A DNA stretch of 64,000 nucleotides from Sciurus carolinensis (lineage: Eukaryota; Chordata; Mammalia; Rodentia; Sciuridae), in NCBI RefSeq assembly GCF_902686445.1, contig NC_062220.1:113074643-113138642 (forward strand), in the 5' to 3' direction. Under the pieces are notes generated by a model that made no database searches, was not told the origin of the DNA, and worked only from the letters and a program-made list of their open reading frames with translations. Positions 50,114 through 61,689 of this stretch are shown here, piece by piece (the stretch's first letter is position 1; the number at the start of each line of letters is the position of its first letter). A program made the position numbers and the translations under genes.

Positions 50114-50369
50114 ATTCAAAGTATGAACAGACCTATGTACTATGTTAATTAATCTTTCTCCACCCTGCCTTCTATCCCAGGATTAAGGGCAGTGAATTGT
50201 GACAGCATTCACTCATTCACTCACTGCCCATCTCCGAAAGGCTTTGGACTGCACAGTGCCCCATGGAATAAAATCACAATGTTGTAATAGAGTGGAAAAA
50301 CCTTAACCAACAGTAACTTAGTGACAGTATCTGCTTTGAGCAATAACTTATCAGACTATGCTTCTCCTC

Positions 50370-50812
50370 CCTGCAAAAAGGACTATATCTTAATCCAAGG
50401 AACTTGTGAAAATATTACCTTACATGGCTTTTAAAAGGGACTCTGCAGACACAATTAAGGATCCTGAGATGAGGAGATTATCCTGGTTCATTATAAGGCC
50501 CAAATATAATCACAAGAGTCTTTTTAAGTGACAGAAGGCCATAAAAGTGTGAGAGAAATTTGAAGATGGTACATTGTTGGTTTTGAAGATGGAATGAAGG
50601 GACTACCAGTCAGGGAACGTAGGTAGTCTCTAAATGCTGGAAAATGAAAGGAAAAGCATTAACCCTTGGAGCTTCCAGAAGGAACACAGATTTTCTGATA
50701 TCTTAAATTTAATCCAGTAAGACCAATATAGAAGTGCAATTTGTATTGAGTTAAACCACTAAGTTTGTAGTAATTGCTTATAGCAGCAATAGGAAACTTA
50801 CATAGACTTCAC
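50370..50812 (+). mobile_element. MLT1-type MaLR LTR
   Basis: ctatatcttaatccaaggaa, gacacaattaaggatcctga, gatgaggagattatcctggt, agagtctttttaagtgacag, ttaaaccactaagtttgtag and ttatagcagcaataggaaac follow MLT1 from middle to 3' end. Confidence 0.85.
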
Positions 50813-50911
50813 ACAAGTTCTTTTCTCAGCACGGCATCCTCCCTGTCTGTTCTCCCAAAGGTTTATAACTACTCATTCTGCCCATAGCCTCACCTCACTC
50901 CCATATGACCT

Positions 50912-50934
50912 CCTTTTTTTTTTTTTTTTTTTTT
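50912..50934. repeat. Poly-T run
   Basis: About 22 consecutive T, likely a lone retroposon tail of opposite orientation. Confidence 0.85.
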
Positions 50935-51534
50935 AACCAACATGCCCTATTTATTTTCCAATCCATCAACCCTCTTCTAATTTCACACACTCAAATCAAT
51001 GGCCCTAAATCATCCATCTTAATAAATCCCTAGATTTCTTTTACTCCTGACACACTGCCACGTCCACCAACCAGTCTCCAGGTTCCTACTTCGCTGTTCC
51101 TATGCCACTAAGAGCTCTGAACCTCACCACAGATGCTCTGAGAGGCACAAACACGGCCTCCCAGCACCCCTCACCACAAGTGTCTCAGCATGGAAACTGA
51201 GATCGTCCCCAGTTGACCTCCAGGGCTTACTGTCCAAAGGGCCTAGGACACCAGTGTCGTCCCCATTTCTTTCCACTAGACCTCAAGTATATCTGCATCT
51301 TCCCTCTTTCACCTCATTTCTATCCTCTAACTCTTTTCCTCTTTTCAGAAGCTGACATCGACATCCATGCTCTTAATCTCATCCCTCCACATTTGCCAAA
51401 ACATGCTGGACTAGCAGGCCCTCCAGGAGCTTAAGGTCTAAAGCACTGACAGACAACAGGTCATTAAAATACCTAAGCTAAGAGGACCTGGCAGTAGCTT
51501 GTCCAAATTAGGAACCTCATACCTGAGGGGCCAA

Positions 51535-51850
51535 CTAGAGTAGCTTTCACAGACATCACCTGGAGGTCTTTTAGAATGATGCAAGTTAAAATGGTGAAGT
51601 CAGAGGAAAGGGGAAACAGAGAAAGTAAGGTGCCTTCAGAGAGCCACAGTAAGCAGTTTAGTCTGGCTGGGGCTGGGTGAAGGTTCTTTATTCTCATCTG
51701 CACATCAGAAGTAATTTGCATCTGTTAAAAAATAAAGATGCCTTGGGGTCTGCCCACACCTGGAGACTGTGATGCAATTAGGCTGGGCTGGGGCCCAGGA
51801 TCAGGCTCAAAGCTTCCCAGGCCATTCTAATGTGTAGCCCAAGGTCCCCA
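51535..51850 (+). mobile_element. hAT-Charlie MITE (MER5-like), interrupted
   Basis: gacatcacctggaggtcttt and tagaatgatgcaagtt, then after an interruption ggggtctgcccacacctgga, ctgggctggggcccaggatc and cccaggccattctaatgtgt resemble the MER5/MER58 consensus. Confidence 0.6.
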
Positions 51851-51859
51851 GGAAACAAA

Positions 51860-53180
51860 GACTTACTAAGGGGCACTCCTCCATGAAGGAACTCAATTTA
51901 CGCTTGCTTCCCAATTCTCTGTACAAAACATGAAAGTGTGGCCTGTAATTAAGGATTGAGATTAAATAAAATTCATAACTTTAAAAAAAATTTTTTCTTA
52001 TACCTGACAGAATTCATTTTGATATATCAATTTTCAGATTTTTAATTCACATGGGTCCATTTTTCTAACTGGCCTGACAACAAAGACCCTTGTCAAGGTA
52101 TTAGTCAAGCAGTAGCGCTATTCTCCCCTTCACAATCATCACTCTCCTTTACAAAGAAAGGCACATCTATCAGCCATTCCTAACCTTCCCAGGAAGTGTG
52201 CTGGTCCAGAACTGAGAACTGTCCAGGGTACCAATCTAAATCCACTATAAATACTGGTATCAATGCTATTAATGAGAAATTATTCTGACACTTGTCAAAA
52301 TGGTAAGAAAGACTTTATTCAAGACTACTGTAATAGGATTCAACTCTGCTGTAACAAGGGATAGAGTCTGAACTCAACTCCAAATACAAGAACCACAGGG
52401 CAAGGAGCAGAATGAGGACCCAGTAGATGGAAAAGGATTAAGATAAACATCAAGAATGGGAGATGGGAGTCTTTTCCACGGTGACCAGATATCAAAGGTA
52501 AGAAGATGAGTTAGGATTCTTCCTAAAACTGGGTTCACTAAAGACAGACACAGAAGGCCAATGTGGAAATCTAACTGAGAAGAAGGCTCAGAAGATCCTA
52601 GGTCAAGTTTGGTAAAGAAGAGAATGTTTGGCAGGACATAGCTGGTGTTTCAAAGTAGTTTCAAATTTAAATTGAAAGATGACCTAATCAGAAATTACTA
52701 TGTGATCACATTACTCAAAAATTCAGCATGAAACTTTTTCTCTTCCATCAGTGATATAAGTCCTAAATAAAATAAATATCCCCATCCACTTCACTTAGAA
52801 ATTTATTTCTAGTAAACTTCACTGCTTATGTTTAGTAATATTCAACCTATAACATATTTATAGTTTCAAATATATGACAATTACAACTCTATAGTCATTT
52901 TTAACTTCTTAGAGGTATATCTGAAGAAATGTTTTCAAAATCAACTCGGAAAATTTTGTTACAAAAATGATGATCAAAAATAGATTTTCAAAGATAAATA
53001 TATATTTCATTAGGATAAAATTAAAGGGAATACTATTACATTTCCAACTACAGAAGATTATGTACATAACTTTTAAAGGAATGATAATCAGTATCTGAAA
53101 TAGCATGAAAAAATAAAAAGAAAGCAGACATAAAGGAAGGACAGGGAAATATAATTTTATTCAAAGTTTCATATACCTTT
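51860..53180. other. Unassigned AT-rich intronic sequence
   Basis: No gene or confident repeat recognised. Confidence 0.4.
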
Positions 53181-53184
53181 CCAA

Positions 53185-53253
53185 GGTGCTGAGGTTATAG
53201 CCCAGTTGCTAGCATGCACAAGGCCCTGGGTTCGACTCCCCAGCACCACCACC

Positions 53254-53285
<32 letters not shown>

Positions 53286-53302
53286 AGAGAGAGAGAGAGA
53301 GC
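53185..53302 (+). repeat. ID-type SINE with A/(GA)n tail
   Basis: gtgctgaggttatagcccag, ttgctagcatgcacaaggcc, ctgggttcgactccccagca, then about 28 A and (GA)n. Confidence 0.9.
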
Positions 53303-53776
53303 CTCATATACCTGTCCAGACCAGTTACTCTAAGCCAGATTCTCTCCCACGTCTGTTGCTCCCCAATTTTTGGGAAATCTGTAAATCTTTAAAGTTGACA
53401 TAAATTCATCCACAAATGAAAATTATCTGTGTGCTGTTAGCGTGCCAATACAAAAATTGAGAAGATATTTTGCAAATCTTTAATTTGAAGAACATTCCAG
53501 TGTCTATTGATAAGATAATGAAAACCACATCAGCCTAACTATCCTAATTACCAGACCACCTGAGATCACAAGATTAAAATCATCCATCCCTATGTACCTT
53601 CCCACACTCTCACCAAATTTCCTTTTAAAAAAGGGATCCCCCAAATGCATTTCTCATTCACCAGATTGCACACATTCTCCCTTGAATGTGTTTTCTTTGC
53701 TTTCCTAAATTAATATCTGTGCTGCTATTGACAAGCGCTGAAGTTCTTCTGTCAGGTACCTCAAGGACTTAAACCT

Positions 53777-53805
53777 CTAGAACTTTCTGCAAAGGTAATC
53801 TCTTC

Positions 53806-53842
<37 letters not shown>

Positions 53843-53900
53843 TCACACACACCTATCCTCAGTCCAGGTGCCCTTTTCTGCTAACTCTTCTGGTGACAGA
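53777..53900 (+). repeat. Copy A of diverged local duplication, with (CA)n
   Basis: A 31-bp core (53777-53807) is identical to 54384-54414, followed in both by (CA)n, and about 75-85 bp later by taactcttctg (53882 and 54500). The CA tract here is about 45 bases. Confidence 0.8.
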
Positions 53901-54383
53901 ATCAAATTACAAATGGTATTTAGATTCCACTGAATACTTTAAGAGTGATGCCATATTTTAATTTAAAACAGTTTTTTTTCACCATACATGAGGAATTAAA
54001 TCATTGCACCTTTTTATGTTCGACTTAAAACTATGTGAGAATGTCATTTTTGAAAACTCAAGAGAGCATACAAACAAAAATTTTTAATAATCTCTGAGCT
54101 AAAGAAAATGGTTCCAAAGGAAAGAGGTTAAAAAAAAAAAACAAAGAAGAAAAAAAAGAAAGGGAGAGGAAGATGGTGGAGGGGCAGAAAAGAAGAAAAA
54201 GAGAAGGTAGATTTTTGAAAAGATTCTAAAGTTCGTGGAAGTGTTTGGAATTTATCTTGAGGGTAACAGGGAAAGTCAGAGGTTTTCTTTCTTATCTAAG
54301 GGATGCTGTGGTTTTAGAACCCTTAGACCATCAGGACCCACACCTTTCTTTTCAGTCCATCTAAAGGAAGGAGGAACCAGGAA

Positions 54384-54515
54384 CTAGAACTTTCTGCAAA
54401 GGTAATCTCTTCAAAACACACACACACACACCCTCTCTCTCTCCCCACTCACCACACTGGCTTAAGGCCTGCTCTTCCTCTCTTTATAACAACGAATTAT
54501 AACTCTTCTGATGAT
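54384..54515 (+). repeat. Copy B of diverged local duplication, with (CA)n
   Basis: Second copy, about 610 bp downstream of copy A. The CA tract is shorter (about 16 bases) and followed by (CT)n. Confidence 0.8.
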
Positions 54516-54519
54516 ACTA

Positions 54520-56910
54520 AACATTTCTCAAAACACCAAGAGATTGAGCCCAGTTAAAGAGCTTTACTCTTTTTTATTCCCAGTTAATTAAATGTCAACA
54601 TGTTACTGCCTTCTGCTCAGCTATCAAATGGAATCCTAAGGGGAGAGAAGACTAGTTTCTACCCTTTTATTGTCTTAATCCATGGCAGAAATTAAGAGCC
54701 AATGATGATGGTAATCATAATCTTTCTTTCCCTTGCTAAGGGCATTTATGACTAAGTTTATTAATCTAATCACTGGCATTCTAAAAAACATAAGCACAAT
54801 TTTTAAACAAAAGCATTAATAGAACTCTCCCTTTTTGTAGATGTGTGGTCTCCATCCTTGCAGGGGCACAGAATATTGCTTGGGAATGACTGACAATGCT
54901 CACAATCTCTTAATCCAAACTATGGCAAAAGTTAAATTCAAAGTGGGTGATTTTGTAAAGAGTTTCCATCAATGTTGAGGTATTTCTCTTTCTAAAGGTA
55001 AATCAACTGAATGAGAGTCTTAGACTCCCTGCCAATATGCAAAGAAGTGATATTTTGTAAATACTTGATCATGTTGACATACAAACATGAGACCTAACTA
55101 GATACCCTGTGCTTCCAGCAAGACATTGGTCAATTTCAAACCTCATTTTATGTTATCTCTTCCTTCTTGTCAGAAGACATTGTTTTCTTGTCAAAAACTG
55201 AAGTGTATAATTGTGCTTCCTGAAATTGTGTGTGTGTGTACCCACTGCCTCCGCGTCTTCACTAAGCCCTTGGCTCTTTAAACCCAACAAGGGAAGTCAT
55301 CATTTCCTCCATCACCAAATACAAGGACCTCTGGAGGGCTCCTTTTCAACTTTTTCAGTTTCTGAATGGAAACAACTCCCTATTTTAGAAAACTACTAAA
55401 CTCTGACTCCCATTTGTTGGATCTCTTCTCACCAAAAGCACACAAACACCTCAAAACCAGGATCTAAAATTGAATTCTGACTCCTTAAGGATATCACTGT
55501 TCAAGTCAAAATCTCAAATGTCTCAAAAGGAGGTCTCTATATTTGAGTCTGCCCTGCTCAACATTTTTATTAATCAGTTGGATAAAACTAATAATGGTCT
55601 GAAAATCAAATCTATATATGGTACAAAATAAGGATACTGGATTTTGAAAAGAGTATGTAGAGAGACTGTGATAGACTTAAGAAGACAAGATGGATAAAGT
55701 ATTGTGAAACAGAATAAATGTGTAATCCTCAATTTAGTTTTTTTTTTTTTTTAAATAGCTCCATAATTGTTGTAAGTAATAACTCATGTTAAAAAGACTG
55801 AAGTCTCAAGAAAACTCAATGTGAATCTCTTGACTACCAGGCTGTAGGTGAGGGGTGGGACAACACACAGATACCATCTTAACTGCATGATGACTAGGTA
55901 CAAACAAGACTTATGACAATGTGATCAGACCACATTTAAAGCACAGAGTGTCCTTACTGTTCAAATAAATGTCAGCGGGAAAGAAATGAGAGACAAAGTC
56001 TTCATGACAAAATGAACTTACCAACCAAGTACATTTACCATTCCTTCTAAAACAGATCACCAACACCCCCACTTAACACTAGTAACTATATGATCAATCT
56101 CTGCTCACAGGGTCATAGGAGAGTACCACACAGGTGGACAGCAAAATAACCTTCCAGTCTTATGAAGATAAAGCCTCATCATGAAGTCAGTGAAAGGGAT
56201 AAAGAATATTACAGACAAGCCATTTATTAATGACCCAATAGTAGTCCAAAGGAGACTGATATAAACAAAAAGGACTAAGATAATATGAAGATTGGGGTGG
56301 GATAGAAGATTGACAACTAGAGCAAATAACTTAGGATATATCATGATAATGCCATGGAAGTCAATTGAAGACTCTTGTATTATGCATAATTTTGTCAGCA
56401 AAATGACACTCTGTTCCCCCCCCCATTGACTATAATGATCACAGAATGAAATAAATTATTTTTATAATGTGAGCTTTGTTTTTTTTCAAAATTAAGTCCC
56501 AATCAAAGGTTTTTCCCCATTATTAACCAGGACATTTTGAAACTTGGTTCAAGTGGATTCACTTTGAGGCAACTTTTTCTAGGTCCAATTATTTTCAGAC
56601 AGTGAGGATTCCTCACTCACTGCCCAGTTCGGAATGTTCAAACTCCAGGTTTGAGGATGGTGAGATGATTTGAAATCACATCTTGGGAGAAATGACAGAA
56701 GGAAATGAATCCTGGACAAGAGCATACTTATTGGGGACTATAACAGTTATGCTCAAAAGCTGAAGGGCTGTCATTGTGATCCTTTTGAAAAGGCCAAGAG
56801 TACAGAAGTAGGATCAGGTAGAAATGATGCTGGCCTTTCCCCAAAGTTGATGCTTTATCTTGAAAGAATGAATTTCCCTCTAGAGGTGTTCAAAAACAGA
56901 TAAGATATGG
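54520..56910. other. Unassigned AT-rich intronic sequence
   Basis: No gene or confident repeat recognised. Poly-T at 55739-55752 and C9 at 56417-56425. Confidence 0.4.
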
Positions 56911-56912
56911 AG

Positions 56913-57032
56913 TACAGGCATACCTGGTTTTATGGTACTTTGCTTTACTGTGCTTCGTAGATATTCTTTTTGTTTTTCAACAGTTCATGTGACTGTTAGC
57001 ATTTTTAGCAGTATTTTACGGCTAAGATATTA
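56913..57032 (+). mobile_element. Tigger1-type MITE remnant
   Basis: acaggcatacctggttttat, ggtactttgctttactgtgc and ttcgtagatatt are the Tigger1 5' terminus. ttagcatttttagcagtatt resembles sequence near its 3' end, so the transposase region is deleted. Confidence 0.8.
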
Positions 57033-57345
57033 AGTTAGCTTTCTGTCACTATAACAAACACCTGAGATAAATCAGCTTAAAAGCAGAATGGTTTTTTAGG
57101 GCTCCTGGTTTCAGAGGTTTTAGTACATGATCACTTGGCCGTGTTTGTTTATATGGCGGCATAATACTATGTGGCAGAAGCACATGATAGAGAAGACTTG
57201 TGTACCTCACAGTGGCTGGGAAGCAAAAAGAGGAGACTGACATTCAAGGTCATAACCCCAGTGACCTGACTTCCTTTCACTAGGCCCGCCCTCTTCAAGG
57301 TTCCAGCACCTCCCAATAGAATCAAGCTGAGAACAAATTCTCACC
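57033..57345 (-). mobile_element. MaLR LTR, inverted
   Basis: agctttctgtcactataaca, aacacctgagataaatcagc, tttcagaggttttagtacat, aagcacatgatagagaagac and actaggcccgccctcttcaa, ggttccagcacctcccaata are the complement of a rodent MaLR LTR. Confidence 0.8.
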
Positions 57346-57544
57346 CCTACCTGGTGGAAAGTAAATTCCATCATATTTTGAAAGTAATGGATACTGGGAA
57401 GGGAAGGAATTAACTGTTCAGAGTAAGTAGGTGGAACTGGAGGGGAAATGGGATGGAATTTTAAGCACGGTGGTCAAGTTAGGCCTCATCTAGAGGGTGA
57501 TATCTGAGAGGTTTCATCAAGAAGACATGACAAAAGTGAGTTAC

Positions 57545-57755
57545 AGTTGGTTGCGGTGGCATACACCTATAATCCCAGTGGCTCAAAAGGCTGAGGCAGG
57601 AGGATTGTGAGTTCAAAGACACCCTCAGCAAAAGTAAGGCACTAAGAAACTCAATGAGACCCTGTCTCTAGATAAAATGCAAAATAGGGCTGGGGACGTG
57701 GCTGAGTGGTCAAGTGCCCCTGAGTCCAATCCCTGGTACCACCCCACAAAAGTGA
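57545..57755 (+). repeat. Composite B1-ID SINE
   Basis: cagttggttgcggtggcata, aaaaggctgaggcaggagga and gggctggggacgtggctgag, ccctgagtccaatccctggt. Confidence 0.93.
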
Positions 57756-58427
57756 GTTCTAGGAAAATAACATGCATCCTGAGACTAGATAAACAAGGGG
57801 CCATTACCCTGATCCTGTCCTTGTTATGTCTTTCTGGAGCCACTTTCCTCAGGTTAGCCTTTATAGTCTGAACAGTCAAATTAAAGCAAAGGCTAAGTAG
57901 AGCCCAGCTCTGGGAGATGTCTCCCAGACCTCCTCCCACCACCAATACCTGGCCCCAGCTTTGTTCCACTCAGAATGGAAGTTCTTGCCACCTGGTTTAC
58001 TGGTTCATTTATTGCTGCCTCTTTTTCACCCATCAGCACCCAGCCTCCCCTGAAATTTCCAGAGATAAATCCCTGTAGTCTTCTTTTTCATTCAAATTGC
58101 ATGTTGCTCATATTCTAAAAACTCCAAGAGTAGGAGGGCTGAAAGGTTTATTTCAGAAAATTGGCAGCCAGTGGCTGCCACATTTGTTGGAATTCCAGAG
58201 CATGAAAAAACATTTGGCAAGAGGCAAAAAAACACCCTTAAACATAACTTGGTTCTAATTTTGAGATTCCCAGGCATCAAAATACACAGGACTGTAGAAA
58301 AATACTCAGTAATCCTCTTATTTTTCCTAGTTTCAAAGATAATGTTCACTATCCAACCCTTTCAAGGGCTGTTCTTTTGCAGAATAACTTTGAAGCACAA
58401 GGCAGCCTCAGTTAAGAGTGTCCAGCT

Positions 58428-58624
58428 TTGCCAGGGGTGGTGGCACATGCTTAGAACTCCAGTGGCTCAGCAGGCTGAGGCAGGAGGATCACAAGTTCAA
58501 AGCCAGCCTCAGCAATTTAGTGAGGCTCTAAACAACTTAGCAATACCCTGTCTCAAAATAAATTTATTTTTTAAAAAAAGGGCTGGATGTGGCTCAGTGG
58601 TTAAAGCACCCCTGGGTTTAATTC

Positions 58625-58664
<40 letters not shown>
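58428..58664 (+). repeat. Composite B1-ID SINE ending in (CA)n
   Basis: gccaggggtggtggcacatg, ctcagcaggctgaggcagga and gggctggatgtggctcagtg, cccctgggtttaattcctag, then a 33-base AC tract instead of poly-A. Confidence 0.93.
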
Positions 58665-58801
58665 CGAGTGCTTTGGGTTCCAAGGAAAGATCAGAAAGAT
58701 GCTGATATTGGTCCCTTCAATAAAATGAGTTCATGCCTTCTGTGAATGGACATAATGAACCTATAGCACTTGCATGGGTAAATGCTATACCAAGTAATAT
58801 G

Positions 58802-58860
58802 CTGGGGGATGTAGAGTATAGCTCAGTGGTAAAATAAGCACCTGGGTTTGATCCCCAGCA

Positions 58861-58901
<41 letters not shown>

Positions 58902-58935
58902 CCATGAATACACACAAATACACAAATAAATAAAT
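58802..58935 (+). repeat. ID-type SINE ending in (CA)n
   Basis: gggggatgtagagtatagct, cagtggtaaaataagcacct and gtttgatccccagcaccaca run straight into about 39 bases of CA, then (AAAT)n. Confidence 0.9.
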
Positions 58936-59145
58936 AAGCAAATAAAAGTAGTATAATATACATTTCTGGGGATAAAGCCCTTCTAACAAAGACTAAATGT
59001 ATTTCAAAAGTATCAATAAGCTAACCCCTAGAAACTCTGCAGTGACAATGTCTATAAAACAATACATTGTTGAAAAGCCCCAGGGAGGTACATATGCTTG
59101 AGGCCTAATTATTCCCCAGTTTCAACCAAAGTACAATTAGGGTTT

Positions 59146-59199
59146 TCTCCTCCTCCTCCTCTTCTTTCTTCTTCTTTTTATTTATTTATTTATTTATTC
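59146..59199 (+). repeat. (TCC)n / (TTTA)n simple repeat
   Basis: Pyrimidine tract (TCC, then TTC units) at 59146-59176 followed by (TTTA)n to 59198. Confidence 0.9.
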
Positions 59200-61689
59200 G
59201 GTTTCTAAGGTGCTGTTGTGGCCCAGTGAAGGCCCCTAGGAATTACTCCACCAGGAGTAGTAGGAGATAACTTAGTATCCTCACTTTTCACACAAGGACT
59301 GTTTGTAGGAGATCTCATCAGCAGAACAAAAACATTTAAACTTAGAATTTTATGACTCAAAAGAGCTTTGGGTTTCCTATTTGTGGGAATCACAGCCTGT
59401 GGCCAATGTATAGAATCTTCCACATTTGTGACCTAGTCCTGGATTTAAGCAGCTGGCAGAGTAACTGGGGTGGAGGTGAGGGGATGGAATAAAGCCCTCC
59501 CTACCTATTTGTGTAATTCATAGTAAATTCTGAGTTAAGAGAAAAAAAGGTCACTCTAATAATGAGCTCCAAGAAACCTCCCTGGGGGAGGGTGGTGCTA
59601 TCAGCTGCCTGTTTCTGCTTAGAACTCTGCCCAGGATGTATGCTCAGGATGAACACACAGCCGGGGTTCCCTGGGACAGTGCTGCTGATGTCTCCCTATC
59701 CAGGCACAATTATCAACAGTCAATATCCAATTTCACTCTCCCAAGTGTCATAATTTGAATTCTAAATTATAGGGTCCCTCTATGAAAGGACAACTGAGTT
59801 TCCAGCAGGGATTTTGCTGCTTTACCTATAAATTAGGTCACAGACCTCTCCAAATCCACCACTGCCCTGGGGTTACACAATGTGCAAGTTCCTACATGTC
59901 CCCATGTGCCCAGAGTATGCAGAAGAAGCAGAAAATCCTGGTGAAGGCACAGACTGGAGCCCAATGTCTGGGTTTACAGCTCAAACCCCTCATACTTAAC
60001 AGCAGGTGAAACTTGGGTCTAGTTATTTAACATCTCCCATTTGAAACAAGGATGAGGATGAAAGAAATTGCTAAAAAGGATTAATGAGTTAACATTTGTA
60101 AAGTGCTTAGAACAGGGCCTGGCAGAGGGTAATCATTCTATTAATATTTGCCAAGTAAAAATAAGTATGCAGTTGTCTAAGAGATAAATAAATTTATACA
60201 AAGGAATAGTGATGCAGGGTAGGAAAGCTCTTTTCAAAACTTCTTAGATCCCCTCCCTACTTAGGGACCCCTCACTGACATAAAAACCCCCATGCCTGAT
60301 CCTGGATGAAGTCAGCTGGGGACAGGGTTCCAGAGGGTGGAAATGGAACACCCACTGCCAGAGGCCTCCCTTGTTACCAGGTGGTTTATGACACACAACA
60401 AGTTTATACATTGAAACCAGCTCAAATAGAACAAAGAAACAAAGACAAATGCCCCAGGTTGTAGCCAGCAGTCAGAAAGAAACCTGAAGCCAACAAATAT
60501 CTCTCTCAATTGTTCTAAAACACTCAACATGAAGAGAACCTTTGCTCCCCACACACTCCACAACTGCACATTTATGTATGTAATTCAGGACTTCAAAAGC
60601 ATCCTTTTTCCCCTTAAAGCATCAAAAATATGCCAATAACACATTCAGAGCAACCAATTTAAGATGAAAAATCGCAGATATGTCTCATATTAAATTCCAT
60701 GTGATGAATTATAAAGAAATCCTCTTAATTCTTCCACCTCCCAGAATAATCGTTGTGAGCAAATAGGCTACCCCACACCATCACACAGACACAGAAATTC
60801 TCAAACATCCAGATATACAACTTTATGAAACATCCTCTTAGTCATTTAGGTTTTAGTCTTATGTCACGGTTCTGTTTTTAAGGTCGTTTCAACCTTTCAG
60901 AGGGGTTAGAACTCCTTATAAAGATGATACATTCCTATGCAACGAAACAGCTGTTTTGGAAAGAACGAAGTCTCCGAGGCCCTTTAGGATACACACAGAC
61001 ATAAAACCACACAGAAAAAAAGGCCTGGGAGACACGGGTGGCACACATGCAGAGGAAAGGGAAAACCAGATAATTATATTAAGCACCGATTAAAAAAACA
61101 AAAAGGATTGCAAATGTAGACACCCATGCATTAAGGTACACAAACGTCTGTTTTTATGTAAATAGCGGTCTCTGATTCACTTCTCCGTTGTTCTCTATGT
61201 TGAGTCACCAAGGACATGTGATTTCTACGGTTTTAAAATTCTGAACAAATGGAAAGATTTCGAGCAGGGAGGCAATCCACAAAAAAACATTAAATACTAA
61301 GCAAGGGGGATATTTGGAACAAAAACAGGAAGTTTTGCTATGGCGGAGCCTGGAGCAAGGAAAAACTTTTCCATCAACCTTCCTTTCCAGAAAACTAAGA
61401 CTTTCCCTCTAACATATTCTAACAATTACTTTTTAATACACGGAAAAAACTAAGTCGTCATTTCCAGTATCACTCAACTATTAAAGGAGAGTTTTACAAC
61501 TTTCTAAAATAGGACGTAAAAAAAGAAATATGTTAATCATTACCCATTTACATTGACTTCATAATGTAACACAAATTTCTTTCAAAAGAGGCTCAGCAGG
61601 GAGTTAAGCAAGCCCTAATTCAGATCCTACACACTGGAATTCCACTGTGGCCCATTTTAAAAGAACCCGCTTAGGCTAGAAGGGGTGGC
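59200..61689. other. SINE-free promoter-proximal intron 1
   Basis: Apart from a MIR near 60005-60150, no SINE or L1 was recognised. No coding exon was seen. Confidence 0.5.
60005..60155 (+). repeat. MIR SINE
   Basis: gtgaaacttgggtctagtta, tttaacatctcccatttgaa and taaagtgcttagaacagggc, ctggcagagggtaatc. Confidence 0.75.

Noticed and set aside
58171..58728. 185-codon plus-strand open frame, the longest of its area
   Set aside because: Its second half is read through a B1-ID SINE and a CA repeat (poly-His/Thr), so it is repeat-derived.
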